Assembly: GCA_947628085.1 (NCBI GenBank)
Contig: CANQYM010000003.1
Coordinates: 62,001-126,000, forward strand
Direction: 5' to 3'
DNA from: an uncultured Clostridia bacterium
GTDB lineage: Bacteria; Bacillota; Clostridia; TANB77; CAG-508
DNA: 64,000 nucleotides
The position numbers and the translations under genes are program-made. Positions 62,941 through 64,000 of the stretch are shown here, one piece after another; the first letter of the stretch is position 1; each line of letters starts with the position of its first letter. A model generated the notes under the pieces. That model was given only the letters and a program-made list of their open reading frames with translations. It was not told where the DNA came from and made no database searches.

Positions 62941-64000
62941 TTATAAATAATTATCTGGTAAATCATTTTCTAATAATACAACACTATCTTTTGTTATTAT
63001 AGAATTCATTTTACCTAAAGCATCTTGTAAATTTTCTGCTATATAAACTTTTGATTCTGGATAATGCTTTTCTTTTATTCCATTATAAATAGGTATTGCT
63101 TGATTTGCTCCAACTAATATAATAAAATCTGAGCTTTCTGCTGCATTTCTTCCTAATTCTTGATTGATTTTTGCAGAATCATCTCCTAGTTCTACAATTC
63201 CTGGTGTTATTAAAATTCTTTGTTTATGTTCAAAAGATTTTAAAACATCTAATGCCATTTTTGCACCTTTTATATTTGAATTATAAGCATCATCTATAAT
63301 TATACTTCCATTTGGATTTTGTTTTAATTCTAACCTATGTGGCACTGGTCTTATATATTTTACACCTATTTTTATTTCTTCTTCTGATAATCCTAATTTA
63401 TCTGCAATAGCAACTGCGCCAACAATATTTAAAATATTTAATTTTCCAAGTAATTTTGTTTTTACATTAATACTGTCTTTTCCTGGAATAACAACATCAA
63501 AAGATGAGCCTCTTTCTGTTATATTAATGTTTTTTGCATAATAATCGGCCTCTTTACTTAAGCCAAATTTAACTTGTTTTTTAGAAATTTTTGAATTTCT
63601 AATATTTTCATCTTCCCAATTTATAAAAGCTAATCCTTCATTTTCTGGAAGACTATCTATTAATTCTAATTTGGTTTTTCTAACATTTTCTATGTTTTTG
63701 AAAGTATCTAAATGTTGTGGGCCAATTGCTGTAAGAATTCCATAAGTAGGATTTACAATATCTGTTATTTCTTTGATATCTCCTACATATTTTGCACCCA
63801 TTTCACATATGAATAGTTGGTGCATTGGTGTTAATTTTTCATTTATTGTTCTTACAACTCCCATTGTTGTATTATAGCTTTCTGGTGTCATTAATGTATT
63901 GTATTTTTGTGAAAGAATTGTATTTACTATATATTTTGTACTTGTTTTTCCATAGCTTCCTGTAATTCCAATTACTTTTAAATTTGGAATTTCTTGCAAT
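62941..64000 (-). CDS. murF: UDP-MurNAc-tripeptide--D-alanyl-D-alanine ligase, N-terminus beyond window edge
   Basis: About 353 residues are present; the frame stays open to the window edge, so the N-terminal uridine-binding domain is missing. GSYGKTSTK is the Mur ligase P-loop, ICEMGAKYVGDI the conserved acidic segment, AIGPQHLDTF the His region, and DDAYNSN and PGIVELG complete the C-terminal domain. MurF joins D-Ala-D-Ala to the UDP-MurNAc-tripeptide. With ddl 50 bases downstream it forms a cell-wall precursor pair. Confidence 0.92.
   Translation of the reverse strand, partial: LQEIPNLKVIGITGSYGKTSTKYIVNTILSQKYNTLMTPESYNTTMGVVRTINEKLTPMHQLFICEMGAKYVGDIKEITDIVNPTYGILTAIGPQHLDTFKNIENVRKTKLELIDSLPENEGLAFINWEDENIRNSKISKKQVKFGLSKEADYYAKNINITERGSSFDVVIPGKDSINVKTKLLGKLNILNIVGAVAIADKLGLSEEEIKIGVKYIRPVPHRLELKQNPNGSIIIDDAYNSNIKGAKMALDVLKSFEHKQRILITPGIVELGDDSAKINQELGRNAAESSDFIILVGANQAIPIYNGIKEKHYPESKVYIAENLQDALGKMNSIITKDSVVLLENDLPDNYL

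Noticed and set aside
1..64000. UGA recoding as an explanation for the split genes
   Set aside because: The split ATPase frame ends in TAA, and UGA readthrough in the TasA-like gene would leave the wrong frame; only a one-base shift restores both.

Overview
This 64 kb window is A+T-rich chromosomal DNA (by eye roughly a quarter to 30% G+C) from what looks like an uncultured anaerobic, Clostridia-type Firmicute. The reasons are a four-subunit ferredoxin-linked pyruvate oxidoreductase, a Spo0E-like phosphatase, SipW-type signal peptidases with TasA/camelysin-like substrates, ECF sigma/anti-sigma modules, a YmfF/YmfH-like M16 pair, and AGA-dominated arginine codon use. I cannot name a genus.

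Layout. 1-3230: a large HD-domain protein (C-terminus outside the window). 3725-6815: porCDAB. 7175-10786: rsmA, a TSCPD protein, dgt, hslO and a small unknown gene. 11177-12451: a cytoplasmic-looking murein peptidase. 12506-15374: three unknown genes, one with a kinase-like N-terminus. 15507-22226: a membrane-anchored nuclease, two back-to-back ECF sigma/anti-sigma operons and an SH3 surface protein. 22248-28874: a split Ppx/GppA plus HD pair, an SDR, an alpha-amylase, a patatin and an MscS channel. 29136-33800: small membrane protein, Spo0E-like protein, lgt, two M16 peptidases and a PPC protein. 34208-41249: tRNA-Gly, a DUF2142 protein, tRNA-Cys, a BRO-N protein, a class I amidotransferase-like hydrolase, a strikingly G+C-rich orphan cassette, an aquaporin and a ZIP transporter. 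41298-51631: a surface locus with two SipW-type peptidases, four TasA-like proteins, a GLUG-repeat protein and a thioester/MucBP adhesin. 51948-56099: prfA and an SbcCD/YhaNO-like pair. 56327-59293: an orphan VirD4/TraG coupling protein with two unknown partners. 59415-64000: a DnaJ-like protein, a C39-like peptidase, ddl and murF.

Three things stand out. (1) Two genes, the VirD4/TraG ATPase and a TasA-like protein, are each split by one base at an in-frame CGG codon. Skipping the C restores the protein exactly; in the ATPase it restores the P-loop. In my manual scan these are the only in-frame CGG codons in any native gene of the window. That pattern suggests +1 frameshifting at a hungry or unassigned CGG codon, or less interestingly two indels of the same kind. 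(2) A family of intergenic elements has a conserved core of about 100 bases with a covarying stem, flanked at each locus by a different, near-perfect 27-32 bp inverted repeat. There are four full copies and one half copy, and a second core type with the same architecture lies near the right end. (3) The G+C-rich orphan gene has its own promoter, a leader hairpin that buries its Shine-Dalgarno sequence, and a terminator, and it uses CGG twice.

Starts were re-chosen where a Shine-Dalgarno sequence clearly favours an internal codon. All calls are from reading the sequence; no database search was run.
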